In this document: piece after piece, positions 1 through 9,655 of the stretch
How positions within the stretch are numbered: the first letter of the stretch is position 1
How the letters are laid out: every line of letters begins with the position of its first letter
The notes under the pieces: generated by a model
What the model saw: the letters and a program-made list of their open reading frames with translations, nothing else
The model's database searches: none
Told to the model about the DNA's origin: nothing
Translations under genes and position numbers: made by a program
NCBI RefSeq assembly: GCF_004353505.1
Contig: NZ_SMNQ01000012.1
Coordinates: forward strand, 148,967-212,966
Source: Streptomyces sp. WAC05374
GTDB taxonomy: Bacteria > Actinomycetota > Actinomycetes > Streptomycetales > Streptomycetaceae
Length of the DNA stretch: 64,000 nucleotides
Direction: 5' to 3'

Positions 1-48
1 CGCTTCGCCACCTGGGCGGCGCGCGCGTCGGAGGAGGCGCTGTCGTGA
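1..48 (+). CDS. Nitrite/sulfite reductase, C-terminal end only (partial)
   Basis: The first 15 codons (RFATWAARASEEALS) run in frame into a TGA at 46-48. This tail resembles the C-terminus of actinobacterial ferredoxin-dependent sulfite reductase, the siroheme enzyme reducing sulfite to sulfide. The position directly upstream of cysH, cysC, cysD and cysN supports this. The catalytic part lies outside the window, so the call rests on a short tail plus context. Confidence 0.6.
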   Translation, partial: RFATWAARASEEALS

Positions 49-79
49 GCGTGAGCCGGCGGCAGCGGCGGGAGGGGTC

Positions 80-259
80 ATGAGCGAGCGTGCGGCTCCG
101 TTCTTCTGCCCGTACTGCGGTGACGAGGACCTGCGCCCGAGCGAGCAGGGGCACGGCGCCTGGGAGTGCGCGGCGTGCAACCGGGCCTTCCAGTTGAAGT
201 TCCTGGGGCTGCTGTCCCGGGGGCTTCGGCGCGACGACGGTGGAGGGGAAGGGATATGA
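80..259 (+). CDS. Small zinc-ribbon protein of the sulfate-reduction operon
   Basis: A 59-aa ORF starting MSERAAPFFCPYCGDEDLRP, with a CPYC pair near residues 10-13 and a second CAAC pair near residues 34-37, spaced as in a rubredoxin-like zinc ribbon. A GGGAGGGG ribosome site lies just upstream of the ATG, and the TGA overlaps the cysH ATG (ATGA), so the two genes are probably translationally coupled. Similar unnamed small ORFs sit between the sulfite reductase and cysH in other Streptomyces (from memory). It may carry electrons or metal for the reductases, but no function can be read from the sequence. A longer overlapping frame starting at 166 is only the upstream extension of cysH and does not represent this gene. 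Confidence 0.75.
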   Translation: MSERAAPFFCPYCGDEDLRPSEQGHGAWECAACNRAFQLKFLGLLSRGLRRDDGGGEGI

Positions 260-957
260 CGGCGGTTCAGAGCAAGGAACAGCTCAAGGCGCTCGCCGAG
301 CGGGCGGGCCGGGACCTCGAGGAGGCTTCGCCCCTGGAGATCCTGACGTGGGCGGCCGACACCTTCGGCCCGCGCTTCTGCGTCACCTCCTCCATGGAGG
401 ACGCGGTCGTGGCCCACCTCGCCTCCCGGGCCTTCCCGGGCGTGGACGTCGTCTTCCTCGACACCGGCTACCACTTCCCCGAGACCATCGGGACCCGGGA
501 CGCGGTCGAGGCGGTGATGGACGTCAACGTCATCACGCTGACCCCGCGTCAGACGGTGGCGGAGCAGGACGCCGAGTACGGCCCGAAGCTGCACGACCGC
601 AACCCGGACCTGTGCTGCGCGCTGCGCAAGGTCAAGCCGCTGGAGGAGGGCCTGACCGCGTACGACGCGTGGGCGACCGGGCTGCGCCGCGACGAGTCCC
701 CGACCCGGGCGAACACCCCGGTCGTCGGCTGGGACGAGAAGCGGCAGAAGGTCAAGATCTCGCCGATCGCCCGCTGGACGCAGGACGACGTCGACACGTA
801 CGTCGCCGAGCACGGCGTCCTGACCAACCCGCTGCTGATGGACGGGTACGCCTCCGTCGGCTGCGCGCCCTGCACGCGCCGCGTGCTGGAGGGCGAGGAC
901 GCGCGCGCCGGCCGCTGGGCGGGCCGGGCGAAGACCGAGTGCGGGCTGCACGGCTGA
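256..957 (+). CDS. cysH: Adenylylsulfate (APS) reductase, [4Fe-4S] type
   Basis: 233 aa, starting MTAVQSKEQL at an ATG that overlaps the preceding stop. Reduces adenylylsulfate to sulfite with thioredoxin in cytoplasmic sulfate assimilation. The cysteines of the bacterial APS-reductase cluster are present: the CC pair at 120-121 (PDLCCALRKVKPL) and the CAPC pair at 203/206. The catalytic cysteine sits in the C-terminal ECGLHG at about 229. The PP-loop adenylyl-binding motif region TSSMEDAV (45-52) and the TGLRRDESPTR motif (141-151) are also visible. The cluster cysteines argue for APS rather than PAPS as substrate. Its stop overlaps the cysC ATG. Confidence 0.95.
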   Translation: MTAVQSKEQLKALAERAGRDLEEASPLEILTWAADTFGPRFCVTSSMEDAVVAHLASRAFPGVDVVFLDTGYHFPETIGTRDAVEAVMDVNVITLTPRQTVAEQDAEYGPKLHDRNPDLCCALRKVKPLEEGLTAYDAWATGLRRDESPTRANTPVVGWDEKRQKVKISPIARWTQDDVDTYVAEHGVLTNPLLMDGYASVGCAPCTRRVLEGEDARAGRWAGRAKTECGLHG

Positions 958-1514
958 TGACGACTGTGGGAGAAGAGAACGTGACTGGGGCCACCATCTG
1001 GCTCACCGGGCTGCCGAGCGCCGGCAAGACCACGATCGCCTACGAGCTGGCGGACCGGCTGCGCGCCGAGGGCCGCCGGGTCGAGGTGCTCGACGGCGAC
1101 GAGATCCGCGAGTTCCTCTCGGCGGGCCTCGGCTTCAGCCGGGAGGACCGGCACACCAACGTGCAGCGGATCGGCTTCGTCGCCGAGCTGCTGGCGTCCA
1201 ACGGCGTGCACGTCCTGGTGCCGGTGATCGCCCCGTACGCGGACAGCCGCGAGGCGGTGCGCAAGCGCCACCAGCAGCAGGGCACCGCGTACGTCGAGGT
1301 GCACGTCGCCACCCCGGTGGAGGTGTGCTCCGTACGCGATGTGAAGGGGCTGTACGCCAAGCAGGCCGCGGGCGAGATCAGCGGGCTGACCGGCGTGGAC
1401 GACCCGTACGAGGAGCCCGTGAGCCCGGATTTGCGGATCGAGTCCCAGAACCAGACCGTGCGGGAGTCCGCCGCGGCGGTCCACGCCCTGCTGACCGAGA
1501 GGGGACTGCTGTGA
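957..1514 (+). CDS. cysC: Adenylylsulfate kinase
   Basis: 185 aa; phosphorylates APS to PAPS. The P-loop GLPSAGKTT lies at residues 18-26, followed by the family motifs LDGDEIREFLS and GFSREDRHTN and the YADSREAVRKRH region. The start at ATG 957 overlaps the cysH TGA by one base, so translation is coupled. Because CysH carries the APS-reductase cluster, PAPS made here is probably for sulfotransferases or a side branch rather than for reduction; that is an inference. It ends in a GTGA overlap with cysD. Confidence 0.95.
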   Translation: MTTVGEENVTGATIWLTGLPSAGKTTIAYELADRLRAEGRRVEVLDGDEIREFLSAGLGFSREDRHTNVQRIGFVAELLASNGVHVLVPVIAPYADSREAVRKRHQQQGTAYVEVHVATPVEVCSVRDVKGLYAKQAAGEISGLTGVDDPYEEPVSPDLRIESQNQTVRESAAAVHALLTERGLL

Positions 1515-2446
1515 CCACCAGCCTCAACAGCCTGACGGAGACCGACAGCCCGTTCGCGCTGTCGCACCTGGACTCCCTGGAGTCCGAGGCGGTGCACATC
1601 TTCCGCGAGGTCGCGGGCGAGTTCGAGCGGCCGGTGATCCTGTTCTCCGGCGGCAAGGACTCGATCGTCATGCTGCACCTGGCGCTGAAGGCGTTCGCCC
1701 CCGCCGCGATCCCCTTCTCGCTGCTGCACGTCGACACCGGGCACAACTTCCCCGAGGTCATCGAGTACCGCGACCGCACGGTCGAGAAGTACGGGCTGCG
1801 CCTGCACGTGGCGTCCGTGCAGGACTACATCGACCGCGGTGTCCTCAAGGAGCGCCCCGACGGCACCCGCAACCCGCTCCAGACGGTGCCGCTGACCGAG
1901 GCCATCCAGCAGCACCGCTTCGACGCCGTGTTCGGCGGCGGGCGGCGCGACGAGGAGAAGGCCCGCGCCAAGGAGCGGGTGTTCTCGCTGCGTGACGAGT
2001 TCTCGCAGTGGGACCCGCGCCGGCAGCGGCCCGAGCTGTGGCAGCTCTACAACGGCCGGCACGCGCCCGGTGAGCACGTGCGGGTGTTCCCGCTGTCCAA
2101 CTGGACCGAGCTGGACGTGTGGCAGTACATCGAGCGCGAGGGCATCGAGCTTCCGCAGATCTACTTCGCCCACGAGCGTGAGGTGTTCTCCCGCAACGGC
2201 ATGTGGCTGACGGCCGGGGAGTGGGGCGGCCCCAAGGACACCGAGCCGGTGGAGAAGCGGCTGATCCGCTACCGCACCGTCGGCGACATGTCCTGCACCG
2301 GTGCCGTCGACTCCGACGCCACCACCCTCCAGGCCGTGATCGCCGAGATCGCCGCGTCCCGGCTCACCGAGCGGGGCGCCACCCGCGCCGACGACAAGCT
2401 GTCCGAGGCCGCGATGGAAGACCGCAAGCGCGAAGGGTACTTCTAG
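1511..2446 (+). CDS. cysD: Sulfate adenylyltransferase subunit 2
   Basis: 311 aa from GTG 1511, which overlaps the cysC TGA (GTGA). CysD is the ATP-pyrophosphatase subunit that joins sulfate and ATP to give APS, driven by the CysN GTPase. The PP-loop LFSGGKDSIVMLHLA and the downstream HVDTGHNFPEV motif are clear, as is the GGGRRDEEKARAKER loop. The C-terminus MEDRKREGYF is the usual family ending. An in-frame extension upstream to 1325 lies inside cysC and was discarded. Confidence 0.96.
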   Translation: MTTSLNSLTETDSPFALSHLDSLESEAVHIFREVAGEFERPVILFSGGKDSIVMLHLALKAFAPAAIPFSLLHVDTGHNFPEVIEYRDRTVEKYGLRLHVASVQDYIDRGVLKERPDGTRNPLQTVPLTEAIQQHRFDAVFGGGRRDEEKARAKERVFSLRDEFSQWDPRRQRPELWQLYNGRHAPGEHVRVFPLSNWTELDVWQYIEREGIELPQIYFAHEREVFSRNGMWLTAGEWGGPKDTEPVEKRLIRYRTVGDMSCTGAVDSDATTLQAVIAEIAASRLTERGATRADDKLSEAAMEDRKREGYF

Positions 2447-2448
2447 AG

Positions 2449-3789
2449 ATGAGCACCACGAGCGAGCAGCTCGCCGACCTGTCGGCCACCACCCTGCTGC
2501 GTTTCGCGACCGCCGGCTCCGTCGACGACGGCAAGTCCACCCTCGTCGGGCGGCTGCTGCACGACTCCAAGTCGGTCCTGGCCGACCAGCTCGAGGCCGT
2601 CGAGGCCGCGTCCCTCAGCCGCGGCCAGGACACGCCCGACCTGGCGCTGCTCACCGACGGCCTGCGGGCCGAGCGGGAACAGGGCATCACCATCGACGTG
2701 GCCTACCGCTACTTCGCCACGCCCCGGCGCCGGTTCATCCTGGCGGACACGCCCGGCCATGTGCAGTACACCCGCAACATGGTCACCGGCGCGTCCACCG
2801 CCGAGCTGGCCGTGGTGCTGGTCGACGCCCGCAACGGCGTCGTCGAGCAGACCCGCCGGCACGCCGCCGTGGCCGCGCTGCTGCGCGTCCCCCACGTGGT
2901 GCTCGCGGTGAACAAGATGGACCTGGTCGACTACCAGGAGTCCGTCTTCGCGAAGATCGCCGAGGAGTTCACCACGTACGCCTCCGAGCTGGGCGTCCCG
3001 GAGATCACCGCGATCCCGATCTCGGCGCTGGCCGGCGACAACGTGGTGGAGCCGTCCGCGAACATGGACTGGTACGGCGGCCCGACGGTCCTGGAGCACC
3101 TGGAGACCGTTCCGGTCAGCCACGACCTGACCGCCTGCCACGCCCGCTTCCCGGTGCAGTACGTGATCCGTCCGCAGACCGCCGAGCACCCGGACTACCG
3201 GGGCTACGCGGGCCAGATCGCGGCCGGAGCCTTCCGGGTCGGCGAGCGGGTCACCGTGCTGCCGTCCGGGCGGACCAGCACCATCAGCGCGATCGACGCG
3301 CTCGGCGAGTCCGTGGACATCGCCTGGGCGCCGCAGTCGGTGACGATCCGGCTCGCCGACGACATCGACATCTCGCGCGGCGACCTGATCGCCCCGGCCG
3401 CCGACGCCCCGGCCACCACGCAGGACGTCGTGGCGACGGTGTGCCACGTCGCCGACCAGCCGCTGAGCGTGGGGCAGCGGGTGCTGCTGAAGCACACCAC
3501 CCGTACGGTCAAGGCGATCGTCAAGGACATCCCGTCCCGCCTGACGCTGGACGACCTGTCCCAGCACCCGGCGCCCGGGCAGCTCGTCGCCAACGACATC
3601 GGCCGGGTCGTGGTGCGCACCGCCGAGCCGCTGGCGCTCGACACGTACGCCGACTCGCGCCGTACCGGGTCGTTCCTGCTCATCGACCCGTCGGACGGCA
3701 CCACCCTCGCCGCGGGCATGGCGGGCGACTCGTTCGCCTCGGCCAGGGCCGTCGTGGTGCAGGACGACGAGGACGGCTGGGACTTCTGA
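2449..3789 (+). CDS. cysN: Sulfate adenylyltransferase subunit 1 (GTPase)
   Basis: 446 aa beginning MSTTSEQLADL two bases after the cysD stop. The EF-Tu-like G domain has G1 GSVDDGKST (23-31), G3 DTPGH (about 100-104) and G4 NKMD (about 155-158), followed by two beta-barrel domains. It couples GTP hydrolysis to APS synthesis by CysD. The length matches stand-alone CysN, without the CysC fusion found in some bacteria, consistent with a separate cysC here. An upstream in-frame extension into cysD was rejected. Confidence 0.96.
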   Translation: MSTTSEQLADLSATTLLRFATAGSVDDGKSTLVGRLLHDSKSVLADQLEAVEAASLSRGQDTPDLALLTDGLRAEREQGITIDVAYRYFATPRRRFILADTPGHVQYTRNMVTGASTAELAVVLVDARNGVVEQTRRHAAVAALLRVPHVVLAVNKMDLVDYQESVFAKIAEEFTTYASELGVPEITAIPISALAGDNVVEPSANMDWYGGPTVLEHLETVPVSHDLTACHARFPVQYVIRPQTAEHPDYRGYAGQIAAGAFRVGERVTVLPSGRTSTISAIDALGESVDIAWAPQSVTIRLADDIDISRGDLIAPAADAPATTQDVVATVCHVADQPLSVGQRVLLKHTTRTVKAIVKDIPSRLTLDDLSQHPAPGQLVANDIGRVVVRTAEPLALDTYADSRRTGSFLLIDPSDGTTLAAGMAGDSFASARAVVVQDDEDGWDF

Positions 3790-4002
3790 TGACGACGGAC
3801 GCCTACGCCACCTTCGCGAAGGAGGGCGGACGGGTCGGCAGCGGCGCCCTCGGCGCGGGAACCGGGGGTGTCGCGCGATGTGTGCGCTGACGCCCGCTCC
3901 CGCCCGCACCGCCGAAGACCGACATCCGCCGACTTCCCGGCCGCCGCGTCCCTGACCATCAGGGGGATGTGAGCGCCGGGCCGACGAGAGGAACACCCTC
4001 CC

Positions 4003-5112
4003 GTGCCTGCCACGTCCCTCACCCCCGCCCTGCGGCGCGGCCTCGCCGCCGTCGCCGCCCTGCCGTTGGTGATCGGCGTTCTGGCATCGTGCGGCTACGG
4101 CTCCCAGGCCCCCAAGGAGACCCGGGCGCAGGCCAAGGGCGAGAAGCTCTCGGCCGACCGGGTGCGGCTCGGGTACTTCCCGAACCTCACCCACGCCACC
4201 GCCCTGGTCGGTGACCAGGAGGGCATCATCCAGAAGGAGCTGGGCGGCACCCAGCTCGAGGTGTCCACCTTCAACGCCGGCCCGTCCGAGATCGAGGCGC
4301 TGAACGCCGACTCGATCGACATCGGCTTCATCGGCCCCTCCCCCGCGATCAACGGCTTCGTCAAGTCCAAGGGCGAGAACCTCCGGATCGTCGGCGGCGC
4401 GGCGTCGGGCGGGGTGAAGCTGGTCGTCAACCCCGACAGGATCACCTCGGTGGCGGACGTCAGGGGCAAGCGGATCGCCACCCCGCAGCACGGCAACACC
4501 CAGGACGTGGCGTTCCTGCACTGGGCGGCCGAGCAGGGCTGGAAGGTCGACCCGCAGTCCGGCAAGGGCGACGTCTCCGTGGTCCGTACGGACAACAAGA
4601 TCGCCCCGGACGCCTACAAGTCCGGTTCCATCGACGGGGCGTGGGTGCCGGAGCCGACCGCGTCGAAGCTGGTGAGCGAGGGCGCGAAGGTCCTGCTCGA
4701 CGAGTCGTCCCTGTGGCCGGGCAACAAGTTCGTCATCACCAACATCATCGTGTCGCAGAGGTTCGTGAAGGAGCACCCGGACGTCGTGGAGGCGGTCCTG
4801 CGCGGCTCGTCGAAGACCAACGCGTGGATCAACGCCAACCCGGAGAAGGCGAAGGACTCCGCCAACGCCCGGCTGAAGGCGCTCACCGGCAAGCCGCTCG
4901 GTGACGAGGTCATCGACGCGGCGTGGCCGTCCATCCGGTTCACCGACGACCCGCTGGCCGCCACGCTGCGGGCGCAGGCCGACCACGCGGTGGCCGCCGG
5001 TCTCCTGCCGGAGCCGGACCTGAAGGGCATCTACGACCTCGGGCCGCTCAACCGGGTCCTCGCGGCCGAGGGCAGGGCGAAGGCCGCCGACGCCGGTCTC
5101 GGCGCCGAGTGA
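4003..5112 (+). CDS. ABC transporter substrate-binding lipoprotein, sulfonate/nitrate (SsuA/NMT1) type
   Basis: 369 aa from GTG 4003, with a GAGAGGAA site about 10 bases upstream. The N-terminus is a lipoprotein signal: RR at 11-12, a hydrophobic core, and lipobox VLASC with the lipidated Cys at residue 30. The body shows the SsuA/NMT1 pattern: VRLGYFPNLTHA, a GPSEIEALNADSIDIGFIG stretch, then a periplasmic-binding fold. It probably binds an organosulfur compound such as an alkanesulfonate, given its place after cysN and before matching ATPase and permease genes. The exact substrate cannot be read from sequence. Confidence 0.88.
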   Translation: MPATSLTPALRRGLAAVAALPLVIGVLASCGYGSQAPKETRAQAKGEKLSADRVRLGYFPNLTHATALVGDQEGIIQKELGGTQLEVSTFNAGPSEIEALNADSIDIGFIGPSPAINGFVKSKGENLRIVGGAASGGVKLVVNPDRITSVADVRGKRIATPQHGNTQDVAFLHWAAEQGWKVDPQSGKGDVSVVRTDNKIAPDAYKSGSIDGAWVPEPTASKLVSEGAKVLLDESSLWPGNKFVITNIIVSQRFVKEHPDVVEAVLRGSSKTNAWINANPEKAKDSANARLKALTGKPLGDEVIDAAWPSIRFTDDPLAATLRAQADHAVAAGLLPEPDLKGIYDLGPLNRVLAAEGRAKAADAGLGAE

Positions 5113-5156
5113 CGCCGGCAACCATTCCATCCGCAAGCTCCCAGGAGGTGACGACC

Positions 5157-5948
5157 ATGGCCACCACGATCGCCAAGGCCGAGGACCGTGCGGCCCTCTC
5201 CACGCACGCCGCCCGTCTCGAGCACGTCTCGAAGTCCTTCGCCACCCCGGCCGGGCGGCAGCTCGTGCTCGACGACATCTCGCTCGATGTCGCACCGGGC
5301 GAGTTCGTCACCCTCCTGGGTGCGTCGGGCTGCGGCAAGTCCACGCTGCTCAACCTCGTCGCCGGACTCGACCGGCCGACCGCGGGATCCATCGACACCC
5401 CGGGCGGCCGGCCGGCCCTGATGTTCCAGGAACACGCCCTGTTCCCCTGGCTGACCGCCGGCAAGAACATCGAGCTGGCACTGCGGCTGCGCGGCGTGCC
5501 GAAGAACGAGCGGCGCGGGGAGGCGGAGCGGCTGCTGGAACTGGTCCGGCTGAACGGCTCCTACGGCAAGCGGGTGCACGAGCTGTCCGGCGGCATGCGC
5601 CAGCGCGTGGCGCTGGCCCGCGCGCTGGCCCAGGACAGCGACCTGCTGCTGATGGACGAGCCGTTCGCGGCACTGGACGCCATCACCCGCGACGTGCTGC
5701 ACGACGAGCTGACCCGCATCTGGCGCGAGACGCGCCTGTCGGTCCTGTTCGTCACGCACAACGTGCGCGAGGCCGTGCGGCTGGCCCAGCGTGTGGTCCT
5801 GCTGTCGTCCCGGCCGGGCCGGATCGCCCGCCAGTGGGAGATCGGCATCCCGCAGCCGCGCCGCATCGAGGACGCCGCGGTGGCGGAGCTGTCCGTCGAG
5901 ATCACCGAAGAACTGCGTGGGGAGATCCGCCGTCATGGCCAGCACTGA
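5157..5948 (+). CDS. ABC transporter ATP-binding protein, sulfonate/nitrate type
   Basis: 263 aa. The ATG at 5157 is set by a strong AGGAGGTGA site 7-8 bases upstream; the in-frame extension back to 4923 overlaps the lipoprotein gene and is spurious. Walker A GASGCGKST is at 55-63, the signature LSGGMRQR near 143, and Walker B LLLMDEPF near 163-170, followed by the switch His in FVTHN. The C-terminal tail fits the SsuB/TauB group. Its end overlaps the permease start by 14 bases, so the three genes form one unit. Confidence 0.92.
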   Translation: MATTIAKAEDRAALSTHAARLEHVSKSFATPAGRQLVLDDISLDVAPGEFVTLLGASGCGKSTLLNLVAGLDRPTAGSIDTPGGRPALMFQEHALFPWLTAGKNIELALRLRGVPKNERRGEAERLLELVRLNGSYGKRVHELSGGMRQRVALARALAQDSDLLLMDEPFAALDAITRDVLHDELTRIWRETRLSVLFVTHNVREAVRLAQRVVLLSSRPGRIARQWEIGIPQPRRIEDAAVAELSVEITEELRGEIRRHGQH

Positions 5949-6825
5949 CACGACCACCACCCAAAAGACCGACGACCTCGCCGGTCTGGAGGCGGGCCTC
6001 GACGCCCTCGACACCGTACAGGTGACCCGGACGCCGGTGCGTGACGTCCTGGTCCAGAAGGTGCTGCCGCCGGTGGTGGCCGTCGCCCTGGTGCTGGTGG
6101 TGTGGCAGCTTCTGGTGACGGCGAAGGTCACGGACGAGTTCAAGCTGCCGCCGCCGGCGGCGGTGTGGGACAGCCTGCGCACCATGTGGCTCGAGGGCAC
6201 GCTGCTGGACGTGCTGTGGACGAGCGTGTCCCGGGCGCTGCTCGGCTTCCTGATGGCGCTGGCCATCGGTACGCCGCTGGGTCTGCTGGTGGCGCGGGTG
6301 AGGTTCGTGCGGGCGGCGATCGGCCCGATCCTGTCCGGGCTCCAGTCGCTGCCCTCGGTGGCGTGGGTGGCACCGGCCGTGCTCTGGCTGGGCCTGAACG
6401 ACTCGATGATGTACGCGGTGATCCTGCTGGGCGCGGTGCCCTCCATCGCCAACGGCCTGGTGGCGGGTGTGGACCAGGTCCCACCGCTGTTCCTGCGCGC
6501 CGGACGGACGCTGGGCGCCACCGGGCTGCGGGGCGCCTGGCACATCGTGATGCCGGCCGCACTTCCCGGTTACCTGGCCGGCCTGAAGCAGGGCTGGGCG
6601 TTCTCCTGGCGCTCCCTCATGGCCGCCGAGATCATCGCCTCCTCGCCCGAACTGGGCCTGGGACTCGGCCAGTTGCTGGAGAACGGCCGCAACAACATCG
6701 ACATGCCCGGCATCTTCCTGGCGATCCTGCTGATCCTGCTCGTCGGCATCGCCATCGACCTGCTGATCTTCAGCCCCCTGGAACGCGCGGTGCTCCGCCG
6801 CCGCGGCCTCCTCGTCAAGAGCTGA
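5935..6825 (+). CDS. ABC transporter permease, SsuC/TauC type
   Basis: 296 aa starting MASTDTTTTQKTDDL at 5935, inside the end of the ATPase gene. An N-terminal cytosolic segment is followed by about six hydrophobic helices, starting near residue 40 (VVAVALVLVVWQLLV). The coupling EAA-type loop reads GATGLRGAWHIVMPAALPGYLAGLK. It forms the channel of the importer encoded by the two preceding genes. The start is chosen because the longer frame from 5791 lies wholly within the ATPase coding sequence. Confidence 0.92.
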   Translation: MASTDTTTTQKTDDLAGLEAGLDALDTVQVTRTPVRDVLVQKVLPPVVAVALVLVVWQLLVTAKVTDEFKLPPPAAVWDSLRTMWLEGTLLDVLWTSVSRALLGFLMALAIGTPLGLLVARVRFVRAAIGPILSGLQSLPSVAWVAPAVLWLGLNDSMMYAVILLGAVPSIANGLVAGVDQVPPLFLRAGRTLGATGLRGAWHIVMPAALPGYLAGLKQGWAFSWRSLMAAEIIASSPELGLGLGQLLENGRNNIDMPGIFLAILLILLVGIAIDLLIFSPLERAVLRRRGLLVKS

Positions 6826-6834
6826 GAGCCCGCC

Positions 6835-7572
6835 ATGAACCGTCCCGTCCTCCTCGTCGTCGCCCACGGCAGCCGCGACCCGCGGCACGCCGCGACCGTG
6901 CACGCCCTGGTGCGGCGGGCGGGCGCGCTGCGTCCGGGCGTACGGGTGGAGACGGCGTTCCTGGACTTCAATGTGCCGTCGGTGGCGGGCGTGCTGGAGC
7001 GGCTGGCGTCCGACGGCGTCCGTGACGTCGTGGCCCTGCCGCTGCTGCTGACCCGCGCCTTCCACGCCAAGGCCGACATCCCGGCCGTGCTGCGGGAGGC
7101 CCCGCGCTCGCTGCGCGTGCGGCAGGCTCCGGTCCTGGGACCGTCGCCGCTGCTGATCGCGGCGCTGGAGCGGCGGCTGTACGAGGCGGGTCTCACGCCC
7201 GCCGACAAGCGCTCGACCGGGGTCGTCCTGGCCTCGGCGGGCTCCACCGACCCGGAGGCGATCGCAGTGATCGCTGAAATGGCGCGGGAGCTGCGGCACA
7301 CCGGTTGGTGCGCCGTGCGGCCTGCGTTCGCCTCCGCATCTCTTCCCCGCACCCAGGACGCGGTGCGGGCGCTGCGGGAGGACGGGGTGCGCCGGGTGGC
7401 GGTCGCGCCGTACGTCATCGCTCCCGGCCGGCTCCCGGACCGCATCGCCGAGGGCGCGGCCGGTGCGGACGTCCTCGCCGACGTACTCGGCCCTTCCCCG
7501 GAACTGGCCCGGCTGCTTCTGGCACGGTACGACGAGACGTGCGCCGCCCGGGAGCGCTCGGCGGCGGCCTAG
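6835..7572 (+). CDS. Sirohydrochlorin chelatase-like protein (CbiX/SirB family)
   Basis: 245 aa. The CbiX signature VVAHGSRDPRHAA carries the metal-binding His at residue 11, and a second half contains related repeats (VVLASAGSTDPEA). The length fits a two-domain class II chelatase. It probably inserts Fe into sirohydrochlorin to give siroheme, the cofactor of the sulfite reductase that ends at position 48. The placement nine bases after the sulfur transporter operon supports iron over cobalt. The metal is not proven by sequence. Confidence 0.85.
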   Translation: MNRPVLLVVAHGSRDPRHAATVHALVRRAGALRPGVRVETAFLDFNVPSVAGVLERLASDGVRDVVALPLLLTRAFHAKADIPAVLREAPRSLRVRQAPVLGPSPLLIAALERRLYEAGLTPADKRSTGVVLASAGSTDPEAIAVIAEMARELRHTGWCAVRPAFASASLPRTQDAVRALREDGVRRVAVAPYVIAPGRLPDRIAEGAAGADVLADVLGPSPELARLLLARYDETCAARERSAAA

Positions 7573-7593
7573 TTCCTGGGGCGTGAGGTGTGA

Positions 7594-8145
7594 TCACTCA
7601 CCGGTCAGCTCCACCAGTTTCAGCACCGTGTTCCAGTTGCGGGTGGTGGCGGTGACCCCCTTGAGCAGGGCGGGGCGCGCGAGGGCTTCGGCGAGCTTGG
7701 AGCGGCCGAGGCCGTCGGGGGCGTACAGGTAGAGGGCGCGGTCGCCGAGCCGGAACTCCTCGGGGAGGAACGCGGCCTGGTCGAGGCCGGCGAACCTGTC
7801 CGGGGTGACGGGGCCGGAGAAGTAGGTGACGTGGAGCTGCTTGGGTTGCAGCCCGGCCGCCGGGAAGGAGCACGCGTCGGCGACGGCGCGCAGGTACGGT
7901 CCGCCGCGGACCAGGCAGTCGACGCGGAAGCCGAAGTGCTTCTCGATCGCCGCTTCGAGCTCGGTCGCCAGGGTGTCCTCGTCGGCGCCGGTGGCGCTGG
8001 TGAAGGCGGCGTTGCCGCTCTGGAGGTAGGTGGTGACGTCGCGGTGCCCGAGTCCGGTCAGCAGGGCGCGCAGGTCGGCCATCGGCACCTTCTTGTGGCC
8101 GCTGACATTGATCCCGCGCAGCAGGGCGGCGTACCTCGTCGTCAT
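7594..8145 (-). CDS. DUF1697 family protein
   Basis: 183 aa starting MTTRYAALLRGINVSGHKKV, a typical DUF1697 N-terminus (YAALLRGINV, then LGHRDVTTYLQSGNAAF). The function of the family is not established. A GTG six bases further upstream is in frame, but ATG 8145 is preferred. A TATGGT -10 box sits exactly six bases before it, with no ribosome site, so the mRNA is probably leaderless. It is convergent with the chelatase gene. Confidence 0.85.
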   Translation of the reverse strand: MTTRYAALLRGINVSGHKKVPMADLRALLTGLGHRDVTTYLQSGNAAFTSATGADEDTLATELEAAIEKHFGFRVDCLVRGGPYLRAVADACSFPAAGLQPKQLHVTYFSGPVTPDRFAGLDQAAFLPEEFRLGDRALYLYAPDGLGRSKLAEALARPALLKGVTATTRNWNTVLKLVELTGE

Positions 8146-8151
8146 GGTCAC

Positions 8152-8157
8152 ACCATA
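8152..8157 (-). promoter_or_regulatory. -10 element of a leaderless promoter for the DUF1697 gene
   Basis: Read on the minus strand the bases are TATGGT, six bases before ATG 8145. This spacing puts the transcription start at or next to the start codon. Confidence 0.5.
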
Positions 8158-8160
8158 GGA

Positions 8161-8197
8161 CGGCCGCCGCGCCCCGTGGGGGAGGGCACGGCGGCCG
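8161..8197 (-). terminator. Hairpin after the subtilisin gene
   Basis: CGGCCGCCG at 8161-8169 pairs perfectly with CGGCGGCCG at 8189-8197. It lies just past the protease stop codon on the minus strand, and is followed by no clear T-run, as is usual in high-GC actinomycetes. Confidence 0.5.
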
Positions 8198-8218
8198 CCG
8201 GTCAGAGGGCCCGGTGGG

Positions 8219-9418
<1,200 letters not shown>

Positions 9419-9600
9419 GAAGAGGGGTCTCCTCGTCATCAAATTGTGTGGGGGGAATGACCGCCGGACGCAAGATCTTCCGGCGCTCGTTCGAAACCCT
9501 TGTCGATTGATGCGCGCAGATCAAGGTCTTCACATAGCTGTGACTTACTCAACAAACTTTCTTAATAACAAATCGCCCATGGCGTCACTCACCAGGCAAT

Positions 9601-9637
9601 GAGGCGTGGCGTGGCCCAAAAGGGCCCGCCACGCCTC
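9601..9637 (-). terminator. Strong hairpin between the glycosyltransferase and protease genes
   Basis: An 11-bp stem GAGGCGTGGCG (9601-9611) pairs with CGCCACGCCTC (9627-9637). An inner stem GGCCC/GGGCC closes an AAAA loop. It sits directly downstream of the glycosyltransferase stop on the minus strand. Confidence 0.7.
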
Positions 9638-9655
9638 GTTGCGGGAGGAGTCGTT

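Noticed and set aside
3789..3890. 33-codon ORF overlapping the cysN stop (ATGA)
   Set aside because: Low-complexity Gly/Ala/Arg sequence, no family features and no follow-on gene in phase. The ATGA overlap alone is common by chance in this GC-rich DNA.
3878..3955. 25-codon ORF MCALTPAPARTAEDRHPPTS... as a possible cysteine leader peptide
   Set aside because: Only one Cys, at residue 2, no cysteine cluster and no clear attenuator pair of hairpins; the small hairpin at 3950-3964 is too weak.
2443..5295. 950-codon open frame antisense to the cys and transporter genes
   Set aside because: Typical shadow of high-GC coding sequence: His/Arg/Gly/Val-rich antisense translation over several well-identified genes.
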